Shown here: positions 42,901-49,945 of the stretch, one piece after another
Layout: every line of letters starts with the position of its first letter
Position numbering within the stretch: the stretch's first letter is position 1
Assembly: GCA_014843695.1 (NCBI GenBank)
Contig: JABXNX010000105.1
Coordinates: 1 to 64,000 of the forward strand
Source: Archivesica marissinica
Taxonomy: Eukaryota > Mollusca > Bivalvia > Venerida > Vesicomyidae
Reading direction: 5' to 3'
Length of the DNA: 64,000 bases
The notes under the pieces: model-generated
What the model was told of the DNA's origin: nothing
Seen by the model: only the letters and a program-made list of their open reading frames with translations
The model's database searches: none
Position numbers and translations under genes: made by a program

Positions 42901-45900
42901 TATAGAACACACGCTGTTACATTTACTATTATTTTATTATCAAAGTAACTAATACAAGTAAAATTACAAATAAAATGGGATCTTTTTTGATGCATTTACT
43001 ATTCATTTACAAGCGACCGCATAACACACTTCATTGATTGTAGCTGAAGCACAGGTAAATGACACTGTTGCAGCTCGGTGGACTTACAACTTTCTGGATG
43101 ATTATGTTATAAGTAGGATCTTATATACATGTTCATTTGTTAATGTATTTAACTCGTCTTCTAAGAATGATAATAACGCGCCAGAGTCTTGTTTTCATCG
43201 TTTTTGGAAGACTCGTTAAATAAATTCTATAAGAAATGAGCACTCATTTAATATCCTATATATATGTACACACGTGTAGTAACACCGGGAACGATTCTGG
43301 TTGGTTGAGAATACATTTTGTAAATTAATCTTAAAAGTATGCATATTTTAAGTTGAATTAGTATATTACGTTAATGTATGTGTTTTACGTGTATTTATCG
43401 TCGCTACCAGGGTTGTCCATATGAGCGACGCCTCCTGAAGAGATTAGTCATTTTAAATTTTTGGAGGATAGTGCAATGATACAGACAGAGACCCATTCCA
43501 GAGTATCCTCTGGTTCTTTTACGTGCACGGTGTAGAGCACCGACACGAGACCTCGTTTTAATGTCCCATCTGAAAGACTGTTAATTTTATTAGGGTCAGA
43601 CGGGGGATCGAACCTGCGATCCCTTGTTTGTTTCAGTTTAGATTAAGAAGTAATAAGTTCGGGTAATTACCTCCCTTTATTTGTAAATTTATATATCTAC
43701 TTCAATTGATCTTGAAAGCGTTTAGTTTCCTTCTGTATCTGGTAATTAATATAATATATATATCGTCAGGTGAGCCGATCTATGAACAGTTTAGTTTCCT
43801 TCTGTATCTGGTAATTAATATAATATTATAATATATATATCGTCAGGTGAGCTGATCTATGAACAGTTTAGTTTCCTTCTGTATCTGGTAATTAATATAA
43901 TATTATAATATATATATCGTCAGGTGAGCCGATCTATGAACAGTTTAGTTTCATTACACAATGTACAAGCCAAATATACAAGCCTCCATGGAATGTGGCC
44001 AAGACATATATTTAAGGTCGTTTACATCAGATCACTTTCCATCACCGCTGTATGTTCGAATCACACTGGGGGTGTCAAGTTCTTTCTAGTGAGAAAGCTA
44101 TCCAGTTGGCTTTTGTAAAGTTGGTGGTTCTACCTGGGATCGGTGTCCACCACTACTTTATAGCTGCACTTTGAATGTGATTGATTAAAAAAACGGGGTT
44201 AAAATAATGAAAGTAATAAATTTTATACACTAAAACCAATTTTAACTAAAACTGTGGACGAACATCTGTATACATGTACATGCAATATATTCTTAGCCAA
44301 ATCCAGAGCCAATTTGCTATTTATTATTTTAAGAGAAACCAAATTTATAGGAAATTTAATGGTATTTCAGCTGTTACGGGATCATCTTGTTTTTTCTTTG
44401 TGATGCCCGGTGACTACACGCACTATCTGGGCTTGCTGGAGTCTCTACAAGTGGGAGGTATCATTGTTATAGCTGCCAAGTACATCATTGCATTGCCTAT
44501 GTGTTATCACTACATCAATGGAATCCGACATCTAGTAAGTCTCTACACCCACATATATATAAACTTTAAACAGCATTTATTTTACAACAATTGCGAAGCA
44601 AGTTTTAACAACTTATATTAATCATTATCGTTGGCGTGCATGAAAGCGTAAATGTGGTCATTCGTGCGGGAAGAAACCGGAGTACCCGGAGAAAACCCAG
44701 CTGTCCGATCTGGCGACCACAGTACCATCTCACATACTTCCCGGTCAAGGATCGAACCCAGGTTGCATTGATGAAAAGCGAGCGCGCTAACCACTGCGCT
44801 AATCGGACAGCCAATATATATTCTCTCCATAAGTCGATCTTAGTTGCTTTTAAAATGGTGCATTAACTAAAATTTAACTTATGACAGCACACAAATAATC
44901 TAAATTTTAATTAATTTTAATTAATTTATATTTATTTTGGAAACTAGTTGTGCATTGTTATCGTATTTCCTTGATCGTTTATCTCGTCCATTTGAGTAAT
45001 TTAACCCATTTCATTCTGGATACCGTTCAAACAGTATTTGCAAAGAACATAGAGCCATATCAGCCGCCATGGAACGTTCCGTCTGATCAGGCTCTATGCT
45101 GTTTGCTATTCAGATGATCTTGCTAAGACACTTGACTATGTAGCAAACAACATAGATCCTGATCAGCACGCAGTGTCACTCTGTGGCTGATCTGGATCTA
45201 TGGTGTTTGCAAAAGCCTTTAAATGTATCCAGAATGAAATGGATTAAAGTACGGCAATTATCTGAAAAAGTAGACACGAGATGGAGTGTATGTAAAGATA
45301 CATGTTTTCTAGCCCCCACTGAATCACAGACCTATGTGCGAGATTGACTTATCGTTGAGTATATACGGTTTATGTGGGTCAAACATTTCTTTGTAATGAG
45401 GAATATTTTCACCAAACTACAAGATGTCAGTGTTGAGAGCTGGGAAATTTACTGTATATTATTATATATAAATTTGATTACAAGTCCCACTTTCGATTGA
45501 AGGCCTAATCTCCCTTGGATCCAGAAAAGTTTAACAAGTACATGTAAGTAAGTGAAACACTTGGCATTGAGTCTGAATGGTAAGATGTTATCAAATGTAT
45601 GTACATGTATATCTGCATATTATTAAGCATTGTGTATAAAACAAATATTAGTATTTAATAATAGGAGTGGGCGGCTGAGTGGGTAGGGTCATTGACCTCA
45701 AATCACTTGCCTCACCGCTAGGTTCGATTCTCACTCGTTGTCAAATTCTTTCAAGTGAAGAAGCTATACAGCTGGCTTGGGGCAGATCGGTGGTTTTACC
45801 TGCCCAGAAATACTAACTATATGACCTAAGCTGTTGGTGCGACTGTAAGCCCCAAATAGCAAACAAGCATTTAATAATAAGTAACAATGTGGTTCTATGT

Positions 45901-46575
45901 TGCATGTCTGCTCCACACTTCATTTTGTTAGTCTCTATTTAGTTATACCGTCTCCGTGGCCTAATCGTTAATGCATCCTCCTACGGAGCGGAAGGTCCAA
46001 GGTTCGAACCTCATCAGGGTTTTTTTCTGATATGGCTTGTTGGTGAGCCACCAGCTCGTTAAATAATGGTTACCGATTGCCTACCGTGCTTGCGCCTGGC
46101 CTACAAGCATAGAATGTTTATAAAAAGGTGTCTCATAGGTCAGTAATGGCAATAGGGGACACTATAATAAACAAACAATTTACAAGACTTTGTATTGATT
46201 TTATTTGACAAAATCATTAAGAGGCAGTGTGTTGTATTGTTTTTGTTGTGTAATGTAGGTTTGTTGTGTAATGCAGACTATTGTATTGTTTTTGCTGTGT
46301 AATGTAGGTTTGTTGTGTAATGCAGACTATTGTATTGTTTTTGCTGTGTAATGTAGGTTTGTTGTGTAATGCAGACTATTGTATTGTTTAGTGTAATACT
46401 ATGTTTCTTTATTGTATGGATAATGGTATAAAGCAATGGTTATGTTATATTTCAGGCTTGGGACTGGGCTATTGGATTTGGCATACCTGACCTTTACAAA
46501 TCAGCATATTTTGCCATCGCTCTTTCCTTCATTGTTGCTACAGCATTTGTGTTTTGCTTTCCAACGGGAAAGTAA
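9938..46575 (+). CDS. SDHC: Succinate dehydrogenase cytochrome b560 subunit, mitochondrial (six exons, joined)
   Basis: SDHC is one of two membrane anchors of complex II in the inner mitochondrial membrane. With SDHD it binds haem b and forms the ubiquinone site that receives electrons from SDHA/SDHB. Seen: join(9938..9957,14384..14443,16232..16333,17984..18045,44371..44534,46456..46575), all GT..AG, one open frame of 175 codons ending TAA. The N-terminus MASMLLRNVSRQ is basic and resembles a mitochondrial presequence. Family motifs in order are GRPLSPHLSVY (res. 50-60), LPMMTSLAHRITG (64-76), FVMPGDY (91-97), YHYINGIRHL (127-136) and WDW (138-140). Three hydrophobic helices are visible at about 66-92, 107-130 and 153-171. 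Ser69, His72 and Arg73 correspond to the quinone-site motif. His128 corresponds to the human haem ligand His127. Human SDHC has 169 residues; exon 2 here is one codon longer, and the C-terminus is four residues longer. Exon sizes 102/62/164 and phases 2,2,2,1,0 match human SDHC from memory. The intron lengths are extreme and the true span is unknown because of the N gap in intron 4. Confidence 0.95.
9958..10400 (+). other. SDHC intron 1, left non-array part
   Basis: Intronic sequence without a gene. A short SINE-tail-like stretch (ACATGTCTACATGCCCGCGA) lies near 10183. Confidence 0.5.
10401..10520 (+). mobile_element. tRNA-derived SINE (family E) in SDHC intron 1
   Basis: The tRNA-like head GTGGTCCAGTGGTAGAGCGT carries a good box A. 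It is followed by a shared tail, ATGTCTAAGTCCCCGAGAGG and GGTTTGACATTAAAGG, which recurs near 14297 and, reversed, inside the two large MITEs. The head is related to the sequence at 49751. Confidence 0.65.
10893..12518. repeat. 35-bp minisatellite, block 1 (SDHC intron 1)
   Basis: About 46 nearly identical copies of a 35-bp unit (CAACATAGCTTCCTCTAGGC, ACTGTATGAGTCCAG). The only common variant is CTAAGCACTG. Such uniformity implies recent expansion. Confidence 0.97.
12519..12702. repeat. Duplicate of the array's left flank
   Basis: This interruption is not random. CCGAAACTGATAAGCAA, ATCAAAATAAGATATTC, AAGTTATGGT and CCAATATTCCTCTAGGCACT repeat, in the same order, the sequence just left of block 1 (about 10690-10905), with small deletions. 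Confidence 0.85.
12703..13973. repeat. 35-bp minisatellite, block 2 (SDHC intron 1)
   Basis: About 36 further copies of the same 35-bp unit. The right end carries more variants (CTAAGCACTG, GTCTGGCAAC, AACATGGCTT), as expected at an array edge. Confidence 0.97.
13974..14380 (+). other. End of SDHC intron 1
   Basis: AT-rich intron with a SINE-tail segment at about 14297-14345 (ATGTCTACGCCCCCGCTAGG, GGTTTGACATAAAAGG, then GATAGATAG), sharing its sequence with the family E tail at 10470. No head is recognisable, so it is a 5'-truncated copy. Confidence 0.6.
14384..14443 (+). CDS. SDHC: SDHC exon 2
   Basis: Sixty bases between acceptor TTACTTGCAG and donor ATG|GTGAGT, entering and leaving in phase 2. 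It encodes residues 8-26 and completes Arg7. This is a basic, hydroxylated stretch (NVSRQTLMSNKG) typical of a mitochondrial targeting peptide. The segment is poorly conserved between phyla, so support comes from phase, splice signals and position. The human counterpart is 57 nt. Confidence 0.85.
14658..14930 (+). mobile_element. tRNA-like SINE with long variable arm (SDHC intron 2)
   Basis: GCCTCCGTGGTCGAGTGGTT has a class II tRNA-like box A and GGTCACGGGTTCGAGCCCCG a good box B. The extra length between them resembles the long variable arm of Leu/Ser tRNAs. The ends pair poorly (GCCTCCG against CTCAGGC) and a tail continues, so it is a SINE or tRNA pseudogene rather than a working tRNA. Confidence 0.6.
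14931..15055. repeat. Palindromic GGGTCATTAT-rich block
   Basis: Contains near-palindromes such as ATAATGACCCGTGGGTCATT and repeated ATAGAATAATGACC. The reversed sequence recurs at 15536-15715, giving an inverted arrangement about 0.6 kb apart in intron 2. Confidence 0.6.
15536..15715. repeat. Tandem GGGGGTCACTTTTCCATGCC block
   Basis: Three units combining GGTCACTTTTCCATGCCATA and GAATAATGACCCCC with short spacers. They are related, in inverted orientation, to 14931-15055. Confidence 0.65.
15718..15903 (-). mobile_element. tRNA-derived SINE (family D) in SDHC intron 2
   Basis: Contains GGGAGGAAACCGGAGTACCC and ACCATCTCACATACTTCCC. Reversed, the tRNA-like end reads GTCCGATTGGCGCTGTGGTT, then a box B relative. 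It closely matches 44633-44812. Confidence 0.8.
15904..16231 (+). other. End of SDHC intron 2
   Basis: AT-rich intron with no repeat or RNA recognised. It ends in the acceptor TTTTCACAG of exon 3. Confidence 0.6.
16232..16333 (+). CDS. SDHC: SDHC exon 3 (GRPLSPHLSVY)
   Basis: One hundred and two bases between acceptor TTTTCACAG and donor ACAA|GTAAGT, phase 2 in and out. It encodes Cys27 to Tyr60 plus two bases of Lys61. It contains MEEYWAKN and the RPLSPH signature shared by mitochondrial and alpha-proteobacterial SdhC, just before the first membrane helix. The length is the same as human exon 3. The last part of the exon resembles the minisatellite that starts a few bases after the donor. 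Confidence 0.95.
16337..17637. repeat. 45-bp minisatellite in SDHC intron 3
   Basis: About 29 copies of a 43-45 bp unit (CCAAGAATAGAAAACACTGA, TGACCTCTCTCATGTACCAC, CTAAA), beginning a few bases after the exon 3 donor. A shorter variant has TGACCTCTTGTGTATCGCCT. Being a multiple of 3, the main unit gives repetitive open frames on both strands. They lack upstream splice logic because exon 3's own frame stops at TAA across the donor. Confidence 0.97.
17638..17983 (+). other. End of SDHC intron 3
   Basis: Non-repetitive intron with nothing recognised before the acceptor TTACTTTCAG of exon 4. Confidence 0.6.
17984..18045 (+). CDS. SDHC: SDHC exon 4 (SLAHRITG quinone-site region)
   Basis: Sixty-two bases between acceptor TTACTTTCAG and donor CACTCG|GTATGT, entering phase 2 and leaving phase 1. 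It encodes the start of helix I with Ser69, His72 and Arg73. These align with the Ser and Arg of the E. coli SdhC ubiquinone site and with the SxxHRxTG family signature. The length is the same as human exon 4. The 3' 35 bases and the donor recur as the repeat unit of the array that follows. Confidence 0.96.
18046..18962 (+). repeat. 53-54 bp minisatellite derived from the SDHC exon 4 / donor junction
   Basis: About 17 copies of GTATGTATTAGTTTTAACTT followed by GCCCACAGAACTACCTGCAT and AGCTATGTCACTCA. The second half aligns without gaps to the last ~35 bases of exon 4 (GCCCACAGAATCACCGGCAT, AGCTATGGCACTCG), about 30 of 35 identical. The first half matches the first bases of intron 4. Each unit therefore keeps a potential 5' splice site CA|GTATGT and a CCCACAG acceptor-like site. 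Confidence 0.95.
19236..42927. repeat. 43-bp AT-rich satellite array in SDHC intron 4
   Basis: Hundreds of head-to-tail copies of a 43-bp unit (ACTGATATAATATAATACAT, ATAGAACACACACTGTTACA, TTT). Common variants are GAATGCACAC, GAACGCACAC, GAACTCACAC, GTTATATTT, ACACGCTG, CTTATAT, and a 38-bp form missing five bases (GATATAATACATATAG). The right part (after about 35 kb) is enriched in CTTATAT and ACACGCTG. The segment at about 41.3-42.6 kb is mostly the 38-bp form. Minus-strand peptides repeating CSICIILYQ are artefacts. Confidence 0.97.
33590..34589. other. Assembly gap, exactly 1000 N
   Basis: A run of exactly 1000 N inside the 43-bp satellite, with satellite on both sides. The round number indicates a placeholder, so the true array and intron length is unknown. 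Confidence 0.99.
42928..43375 (+). other. SDHC intron 4 after the satellite
   Basis: AT-rich intron sequence. A short open frame is present but has no family similarity. Confidence 0.5.
43381..43625 (-). mobile_element. tRNA-derived SINE (family A), head truncated
   Basis: Matches the body of the copy at 51057 (TTTATCGTCGCTACC, CATATGAGCGACGCCTCCTG, TTCTTTTACGTGCACGGTGT, GAAAGACTGTTAATTTTATT). It stops within the box B region at GAACCTGCGATCCCTT, so the rest of the tRNA-like head is missing. Confidence 0.85.
43717..43952. repeat. Short tandem (~75-80 bp unit) with donor-like motif
   Basis: Three copies, plus a part copy, of TTTAGTTTCCTTCTGTATCT, GGTAATTAATATAATAT and ATATCGTCAGGTGAGCCGAT, TCTATGAACAG. 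AT dinucleotide tracts vary in length. CGTCAG|GTGAGC resembles a 5' splice site. Confidence 0.85.
44012..44195 (+). mobile_element. tRNA-related SINE (family B)
   Basis: Contains CATCACCGCTGTATGTTCGA (box B-like), GAGAAAGCTATCCAGTTGGC, GTTGGTGGTTCTACCTGGGA and GTCCACCACTACTTTATAGC. The same modules in the same order occur at 45661, 49395, 54068 and 60800, and reversed at 46790. Confidence 0.7.
44371..44534 (+). CDS. SDHC: SDHC exon 5 (haem-ligand region)
   Basis: One hundred and sixty-four bases between acceptor GGTATTTCAG and donor CATCTA|GTAAGT, entering phase 1 and leaving phase 0. It encodes the rest of helix I, the PGDY loop, and helix II ending in YHYINGIRHL. His128 is the expected haem b axial ligand, and the GIRH motif is near invariant in the family. 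The reading frame happens to stay open upstream into the intron (from about 44274), but those residues have no family similarity and lie before a good acceptor. Confidence 0.97.
44633..44812 (-). mobile_element. tRNA-derived SINE (family D) in SDHC intron 5
   Basis: Reversed, it starts GGCTGTCCGATTAGCGCAGT with GGTTAGCGCGC (box A) and TGGGTTCGATCC (box B). The body contains GAAACCGGAGTACCCGGAGA. It is the better preserved of two copies; the other is at 15718. Confidence 0.85.
45001..45247. mobile_element. TTAA-flanked MITE, piggyBac-like ends
   Basis: Left end TTAACCCATTTCATTCTGGA and right end TCCAGAATGAAATGGATTAA are inverted repeats of about 23 bp with one mismatch, flanked by TTAA on both sides. 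TTAA plus CCC-type ends is the piggyBac pattern. Inside, two more inverted pairs are visible (CATAGAGCCATATCAGCC / GGCTGATCTGGATCTATG and CTGATCAGGCTCTATG / CATAGATCCTGATCAG), so the element folds extensively. It encodes no transposase. Confidence 0.75.
45248..45660 (+). other. SDHC intron 5, nothing recognised
   Basis: AT-rich intron sequence with no repeat, RNA or open frame that I can support. Confidence 0.5.
45661..45865 (+). mobile_element. tRNA-related SINE (family B)
   Basis: The head GGCGGCTGAGTGGGTAGGGT (box A-like) and CGCTAGGTTCGATTCTCACT (box B) are followed by GTGAAGAAGCTATACAGCTG, GGTGGTTTTACCTGCCCAGA and TATGACCTAAGCTGTTGGTG. This is the copy with the clearest tRNA-like head. 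Confidence 0.75.
45946..46165 (+). mobile_element. tRNA-like SINE in SDHC intron 5
   Basis: CGTCTCCGTGGCCTAATCGT resembles a box A region and CCAAGGTTCGAACCTCATCA contains a good box B. A non-tRNA tail with TTGGTGAGCCACCAGCTCGT follows. It is related in plan to the element at 14658. Confidence 0.6.
46232..46393. repeat. 49-bp tandem, about three copies
   Basis: Copies start at 46232, 46281 and 46330 (TTGTATTGTTTTTGCTGTGT, AATGTAGGTTTGTTGTGTAA, TGCAGACTA). The array sits about 60 bp before the exon 6 acceptor. Confidence 0.9.
46456..46575 (+). CDS. SDHC: SDHC exon 6, helix III and stop
   Basis: One hundred and twenty bases from acceptor TATTTCAG to TAA, phase 0. It begins AWDWAIGFGIPDLYKS, matching the WDLGKGLKIPQLYQS region of human SDHC. 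It ends with a hydrophobic helix (about residues 153-171) and a short PTGK tail. No AATAAA lies close after the stop; the first clear one I see is near 47197, beyond a SINE, so the 3' UTR end is not settled. Confidence 0.95.
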   Translation, partial: AWDWAIGFGIPDLYKSAYFAIALSFIVATAFVFCFPTGK

Positions 46576-46789
46576 TTACGGATTACTTATATCAAGTGCG
46601 ATGGCTGTACTAGAGAGTAGTGACTGGCTGCAGACTCGGCAGGATGTGTATTGTTAAAATCACTTCCGATATTTTGCTTTGATAGTTCGTTTCAGATTTT
46701 TGCCAGAATGGATTTGTCCACCGGATAACTTGTTTGTTGTTGTTTTTTGTTTAAAGTCACACTGACAGCTTGGGTGATATGGAGAATCT

Positions 46790-47010
46790 CCAACTGTTAT
46801 TGGTGGCGGAATATCCCAGGTACCCTGCCGAGTAGTTTTTTATCCGTGGGCAGTCACCCATGTAATACCACCAACCTTCCACAATCTATCTGAATAGCTT
46901 CCTCACATCAATGAATTTGACACCCACAGCTGGATTCGAACCAACAGATGCCAAGGACAAGTGATGTGAAGTCCTGACTAACCACTCTGTCAAGGAGGTC
47001 CCATTCCTGG
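46790..47010 (-). mobile_element. tRNA-related SINE (family B), reversed
   Basis: Reversed, it has a box A region (GACAGAGTGGTTAGTCAGG), a box B (GTTGGTTCGAATCCAGCTGT), then GTGAGGAAGCTATTCAGA and GGTTGGTGGTATTACATGGG. It lies just downstream of the SDHC stop. Confidence 0.7.
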
Positions 47011-47116
47011 ATAGGACGTCTGTTTCGCAATAGAGTGCTTGCGAGTTCGAGTCGGAGCTGTAAGTGGTATACATTTGCTAGAGCAAGATGCACTATCTGG
47101 CATTGCTTGTGGTTTT

Positions 47117-47180
47117 TATTAGGGATGGCAACGAATATTCGCTCGAACGTCCGAATACTATTCTAGTATTCGGAAAGAAT
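47117..47180. repeat. AGGGATGGCAACGAATA element fragment
   Basis: AGGGATGGCAACGAATATTC followed by TTCG-rich sequence recurs at 48610-48675 (AGGGATGGCAACGAATAGCG, GTATTCGAATATTCGATAG). It is probably the end of a dispersed element whose class I cannot name. Confidence 0.45.
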
Positions 47181-47403
47181 ATATTTGCAAAAATGAAATA
47201 AACTCTCATAAAATTAGATACGTTGTTTTCTTCTGAAACCATCTTCCAATACAAAAGAAATCTCCGCAGGATGTGTGAATAAACCATGTTGTGGTCGCAT
47301 CCATGGCAGGTGTTAATTGACACTTTGTGCCATGTAATCGGATAATTACAGTAGGTGCTAGTGGGTAGTATTTAATTATGATGTCAAAACTGTTTAGACG
47401 ATT

Positions 47404-47691
47404 ACAGACGGATCTGTAGTCCAGTGGTTAACACGTTGGATTGGTAATCCAGGGATCGCAGGTTCGATCCCCCGTCTGACCATAATAAAATGAAGTCTTT
47501 CAGATGGGACTTGAAACCGAGGTCACGTGTCGGTGGTTTACATTGTGCACGTAAAAGAACAAGACGAGACTCTGGAATGGGTCTCTGTCTGTATCATTGC
47601 ACTATCCTCCAAAAATCTAAAATGACTAATCTCTTCAGGAAGCGTCGCTCATATGGGCAACCGGTAGCGACGATAAATAAACGAAACAAAA
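47404..47691 (+). mobile_element. Full-length tRNA-derived SINE (family A) with 13-bp target duplication
   Basis: The head GATCTGTAGTCCAGTGGTTA / ACACG, GGTAATCCAGGGATCGCAGG and TTCGATCCCCCGTCTGAC is the best tRNA-like head of the family (anticodon position GGT). The body runs to GGTAGCGACGATAAATAAAC. The direct repeat TGTTTAGACGATT at 47391-47403 and 47692-47704 brackets it exactly, as expected for LINE-driven retroposition. Confidence 0.9.
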
Positions 47692-47704
47692 TGTTTAGAC
47701 GATT

Positions 47705-47760
47705 CTGTTGTCCAGTGGTTAACAAGTCAGGACTGTTAATCCATGGATCGCAGCAATCCA
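47705..47760 (+). mobile_element. Second, truncated SINE family A head
   Basis: CTGTTGTCCAGTGGTTAACA and GACTGTTAATCCATGGATCG repeat the head of the preceding SINE right after its target duplication, with no body. It may be a partial tandem head or an older truncated copy. Confidence 0.55.
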
Positions 47761-47940
47761 TGGCAATGCACAAACAATCCACAATAATTTAACACAGGAT
47801 TTCAGAATATGGCATATTTACAAAGACTACATTTCTGATAGACACTCGCAGTATGTGACCTGAACAATCCAACACAATCCAACACGTACTATGTCAGATT
47901 GTCGGAGTCACATTGCCTCAATACACAGCTTTCTTTTTCT

Positions 47941-48541
47941 TTAAAGCAGCATTACATCGTAATAAAGGATGTTTTGCGTAAAATATTAATGTGTGTGTGT
48001 TTACAAAAATCAAAATTGTCGCTCAGAAACGATAAAATTCCAATAAATTTAAACCGTCGTATACGCGAATTTGTTTATCAACACACGAAATGTAAACACG
48101 CACAGCACGCATGCGTGAAACAACAGAGGATGTAGACAACAACGTATATATTGTGAACATGAAAGACTATCTATCTATCTTCCTCTAATGTCGAACCCCT
48201 CGCGGGGATGTAGAAATGTCCCTAAAAGACTTGGCTAACAGAGGTATGAATCAACATATTAAATAATTTAATTAAAAGACAACGTGGGACAAATGGGGAT
48301 GATGCATTCCGAATGTAAACAAGTGCGGACGATGCGTTCCGGTTGTAAACAAGTGCGTGACCAATCGACTCGGAAAGACCTACTTTCGGTTTCGAGTTTG
48401 TTTTATCGCAAAGAAACACTGTTTACCAAATGAACATAAGCATATAGAGTATAATGTTAGAATGTGTAGCAGCATTGCTACCCATAAGTAAAAATTGAAT
48501 TTTTCAAATAGCTTTTATTTCATACGATAATGCTGCTTTAA
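47941..48541. mobile_element. ~600-bp MITE, TTAA-flanked, copy 1
   Basis: Begins TTAAAGCAGCATTACATCGT and ends ACGATAATGCTGCTTTAA, an inverted repeat with TTAA at both ends. It is collinear and highly similar to 54292-54881 (GTCGCTCAGAAACGATA, TAAACCGTCGTATACGCGAA, GATGCGTTCCGGTTGTAAAC). It has no coding capacity. It contains a reversed SINE-tail segment (AATGTCGAACCCCTCGCGGG) at about 48165-48225. Confidence 0.8.
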
Positions 48542-48675
48542 CAAAACCACTGACTAACTGTTGCACATTGTCCTCTGTGAATAATTATATTTATTATTTT
48601 TAAAAAACTAGGGATGGCAACGAATAGCGAGTTTTCTGTTCGATTGAGAAGGTATTCGAATATTCGATAGAATTC

Positions 48676-49390
48676 TATCAAAAACTCAAAATCACTCAAA
48701 CTAAAGAAAAATCTCCCAAATTTACCTAATTTCGTACTGTAAGGCCATGCAAATAAGACGACAACTCATTCAGTTATTGTTATCAGCCACTACATATATG
48801 GGCGTTTTCACAAATGAAGCCGATGTCACTTGAACTGCTTTCCGTTGAAGTATGCGTCTTTTTCAATTATTGTTCAGATTTATATTGTACCCGAATATGT
48901 TACGGGTATTGGAATCGATATTAAGCGCGTCGTACTGGCTTTTAGACATAATTTAAATCAGATTTGCCTAAAACTAAATACATTAAGATATTATAATAAA
49001 TGTGTACCATTAATCTTGTTATTCATGATACACAAGTATTACGCATGGAAGTTGACCCTGTTGACAAATGTCGTAATGCTACAGATTCTGTGACAAATAT
49101 TTAGAAAAATATTAACTATGGTATGTTAGGAAGAGCATGATGTAGTGTTGCTTTAAACAGCCACATGTGCTAAGCAACCATTCTCTGTAGGTCATCGACT
49201 AGCTGCTGAAGACTAGCTGAACTGTTGTGTATGTAGTACTTTCTATGGACAATTCTCGAAATGGGGTAATTGGAAATAATTCTGAAGTAATTTTATAATT
49301 GCAAAACAAATAGCAAGACATTATTTCCCGTGGGTGGGGGGGGGATCATTGCACAACTTTATGTCAATTTATGTTGTACATATAATAGAA
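48676..49390. other. Intergenic sequence, nothing recognised
   Basis: AT-rich DNA. An 87-codon open frame here has no recognisable similarity. Confidence 0.5.
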
Positions 49391-49394
49391 AATA

Positions 49395-49630
49395 TAGGCA
49401 GCGAGGCAGCGTGAATGTCTAAATCACTGGCCCCTCACTGCTGTAGGTTCTAAACCCACTTGGGGTGTTGGAATGATTTCATGTGAGGATACTGTCCAGC
49501 TAGCTGGAGGAATGTCGGTGGTTCTACCAGGGCCTGAAATACTGCTCGAAGGGACCCGGGTCTTCCTCCACCAATAATAGCTGCAGTCTTCATATGCCGT
49601 GTGTGCAACATTAAACCACACAAAGCAAAT
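49395..49630 (+). mobile_element. tRNA-related SINE (family B)
   Basis: AGCGTGAATGTCTAAATCAC (box A degraded) and CACTGCTGTAGGTTCTAAAC (box B-like) precede GTGAGGATACTGTCCAGCTA, GTCGGTGGTTCTACCAGGGC, TAATAGCTGCAGTCTTCATA and ACATTAAACCACACAAAG. The tail modules are the most complete of the copies seen. Confidence 0.75.
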
Positions 49631-49747
49631 AATTAACTGGAGTTAGTGGCGGGAACCTACACATTACAATAGTTCATCTCACACGACATATAAGAACTGA
49701 TGGTTTGTGATCATTTAATTGAATAATATTTGTACTGCTGACATTAC

Positions 49748-49945
49748 ATAGTGGCATCCGTGGTCCGATTTGGAATAGGTCCCATGTTCGATACTCGGTC
49801 AGTGCACATTGAGCAATGCACCTGACATACATCGCTTAATACTGGTTAGCTGCTTGTGTCGGCTAAGCATGTCCAGGGAAATATGTCCAGGTTACTGCAG
49901 GTGGATTAGCATACATGAAACATAATTACATACATATAGTGAATC
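49748..49945 (+). mobile_element. tRNA-derived SINE (family E related), head partly deleted
   Basis: GTGGCATCCGTGGTCCGATT and TGGAATAGGTCCCATGTTCG match the head at 10401 with part of box A missing. The tail (ACTGGTTAGCTGCTTGTGTC, GGCTAAGCATGTCCAGG) resembles that at about 14800. Confidence 0.55.

Noticed and set aside
19236..42927. CRISPR array appearance of regular repeats
   Set aside because: There are no unique spacers: units are directly head to tail with shared variants, and the host is eukaryotic.
19236..42927. Centromeric identity of the 43-bp satellite
   Set aside because: Higher-order structure is suggestive, but the array lies in an intron of an intact gene. Nothing in the sequence alone shows centromere function.
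44274..44370. Upstream extension of exon 5 as extra coding sequence
   Set aside because: The frame is open by chance. A strong acceptor at 44370 and exact agreement with the 164-nt family exon define the start.
47404..47480. Working tRNA-Thr gene
   Set aside because: The tRNA-like head is continuous with a SINE body, flanked by a target duplication, and repeated elsewhere in the window.
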